DNA of 64,000 bases from Hymenoscyphus infarciens (lineage: Eukaryota; Ascomycota; Leotiomycetes; Helotiales; Helotiaceae): positions 310,001 to 374,000 of the forward strand of contig LLCB01000009.1 of assembly GCA_001414345.1 (NCBI GenBank), read 5' to 3'. Numbering within the stretch: position 1 is the first letter of the stretch; every line of letters starts with the position of its first letter. The notes beneath the pieces are model-generated. The model had not been told where the DNA came from. It worked only from the letters and a program-made list of their open reading frames with translations, and did no database searches. Of this stretch, positions 62,559-64,000 are shown one piece after another. The position numbers were made by a program, and so were the translations under genes.

Positions 62559-63483
62559 TTAAACACCTCCACCACTGAGTCTAATCACTTGACCTAATAC
62601 CGAATTAATTACCCAGAGATTTCTCAAGCAACAAGAGGGAAAACATACCATTAATCCATTCGGCATCAGGGCTAACCAAGAGTCCCACTGCCTTCGCAAT
62701 GTCACTTGGAACACCACATCTCTTCAAAGGGCAGAACTTAGCAATGCCCTGTTCTATGACATCCATGCTCATTTCCGGGTAACCATTGGGGACATAATGC
62801 CACGCGTTAGCATCAAACATCTCAGTCTTGATTCCGCCTGGCGCAATTGCGTTCACAGTAACACCCTTCTCGCCACAATCCACCGCAAAAGAGCGCGCGA
62901 AACCCTCCACGGCAGCCTTGGAGCCAGCATAAAGGGCGTGGTTTGGGATTCCACTCATGGAGGCCGCGATCGAAGACATGAGGATGATTCTTCCGCCACG
63001 CGTGAGGTGCTTGAGTCCTTGCTGCGCGACGAAGAACTGTCCGCGGCAGTTTAGGTTGAAGATGTAGTCGAAATCCTCCTGGGTAACATCTTCCTCCTTG
63101 CTCCAGACTTCGGTCCCCGAGTTGGAAATGACAAAATCTAGTCTTCCGAAATGGGCGATGGCTTTGTCGAAAAGTTGGACGATCTCAGCGGGTTTGGAAA
63201 CGTCGGCTTGGAGAGCGATGGCTTTACTTCCGAGCTTGAGGATCTCCTCGACAACGGATTGAGCTGCGGATGAGGATTTGGCGTAATTGATCACAACGGA
63301 AGCACCCTTTGAGGCGAGTTCGAGCGCCATTCCTTTACCGATTCCCCGACCAGAACCGGTAATAAGTGCCACTCTCCCAGCGTATGGACGAGCATCTTGA
63401 AATGGTGAGGTGTTTGATGGAGCGTTGGCAGCGGCGGTGGTGGTGCTGCCAGTTTCCGACTCTGAGATTGCAGATGGTGACAT
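62559..63483 (-). CDS. Tetrahydroxynaphthalene-reductase-like SDR (DHN-melanin type)
   Basis: NADPH-dependent short-chain dehydrogenase of 289 aa. Close family members reduce 1,3,6,8-tetrahydroxynaphthalene to scytalone in DHN-melanin synthesis. Exon 1 is 63483-62649. A 55-bp intron (62648-62594, GTATGT to TAG) precedes exon 2 at 62593-62559, which supplies the terminal GQVIRLSGGGV. The Rossmann motif TGSGRGIG is at 42-49, with NSG at about 121. The catalytic triad is Ser171, Tyr185 and Lys189 (YAGSK). The loop MFDANAWHYVPNGYPEMSM and the ILMSSIAASMSGIPNHALYA stretch resemble the tetra- rather than the tri-hydroxynaphthalene reductase branch (Brn1/Brn2, T4HNR). An N-terminal extension of about 35 residues rich in Ser/Thr/Ala is usual. 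No polyketide synthase or scytalone dehydratase is in the window, so another polyketide pathway is possible. Confidence 0.9.
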
Positions 63484-64000
63484 GTTGGAGCTGGATTCGA
63501 TAATTTTGATAGCGCGGTGGTATCTTGATTCTGGATACTGTCAATGTTTAATATTCTCAACCCAAGAAGTGTTTTCCGCACCTGAAGACACAAAATTCTT
63601 GTTGAAAAACTTGATAAGCCTCTCCAGAAACAAGCCAACGACTCAACTTATCTCAACATCTTCATCAGAAATTCCCTTAGTAAATCTCCCCTTGCCCCCT
63701 CCGTCCGCCAACAAAAACGGTACTCCGTATCTTGACCCAAAGGACCCCCTCCATCTCTCCGGTCACGTTTCCCACCTCTCCCTCCCCACTCCGCAACTAG
63801 CGAGCTTCCCCCTAAGCAACCGTCGCCCTCATTCCAACAATCTAGCCGCGAGTGATCTGATACACCCGGTCATAAAAGAAAGGTCCGAACGGCATTCACC
63901 AAATGCCACCCACGCACCTCCTTCGGATGTCCGCCAACACCGAGGCACGCACTAAATACCAACATGGGAACTACTGACTTGGTTCTGGGGTGTTCCCGAA
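63484..64000. other. Upstream flank of the reductase gene
   Basis: Should contain the reductase promoter and 5' UTR. The plus-strand frame at 63410-63955 overlaps the reductase start and resembles no family. Nothing else was recognised. Confidence 0.5.

Overview
The window is nuclear DNA of a filamentous ascomycete (Pezizomycotina). Genes have short GT-AG introns of about 50-230 bp with CTAAC-type branch sites. The gene set is typical of the group: an intracellular-siderophore NRPS beside an ornithine N5-monooxygenase, a HET-domain gene, a fungal P-type proton pump and a DHN-melanin type reductase. Long AT-rich blocks in which CA and TG dinucleotides are conspicuously rare point to repeat-induced point mutation (RIP). 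A Leotiomycete (Helotiales) host is my best guess, by inference only.

Layout. 1-4.4 kb: AT-rich graveyard of LTR and inverted-repeat relics. 4.8-26.4 kb: siderophore locus, with the ornithine N5-monooxygenase (sidA type, minus strand, 3 exons, 478 aa) divergent from a 4831-aa ferrichrome-type NRPS (SidC/NPS2 type) across a 5.5-kb intergenic region that holds two GATA sites matching the siderophore-repressor consensus. 26.6-27.8 kb: HET-domain gene broken by one in-frame stop. 28.1-29.8 kb: two Harbinger-like MITEs bracketing a tRNA-Phe gene that carries its normal anticodon-loop intron plus a second, spliceosomal-looking 57-bp insertion in the T-loop. 29.8-38.9 kb: RIP-mutated Tad1-like LINE split by a nested LTR element. 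38.9-42.3 kb: simple repeats. 42.3-47.7 kb: long non-repetitive upstream region with no recognisable gene. 47.7-51.0 kb: plasma-membrane H+-ATPase, 4 exons, 1000 aa. 51-55.4 kb: microsatellites, heptamer arrays and a large imperfect palindrome. 55.5-57.5 kb: TPR-repeat protein, 3 exons, 561 aa. 57.7-58.8 kb: an inverted-repeat element and a TA-flanked MITE. 59.0-59.8 kb: MFS transporter pseudogene with its middle deleted. 62.6-63.5 kb: tetrahydroxynaphthalene-reductase-like SDR, 2 exons, 289 aa.

How the genes fit together. The monooxygenase makes N5-hydroxyornithine, and the NRPS assembles acylated hydroxyornithines and small amino acids into a cyclic ferrichrome-type hexapeptide for intracellular iron storage. 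The shared upstream region suggests joint iron-dependent control. The other genes (proton pump, TPR protein, melanin-type reductase) look like independent chromosomal genes between repeat islands. The most unusual object is the tRNA-Phe gene interrupted by a GT-AG intron-like sequence.
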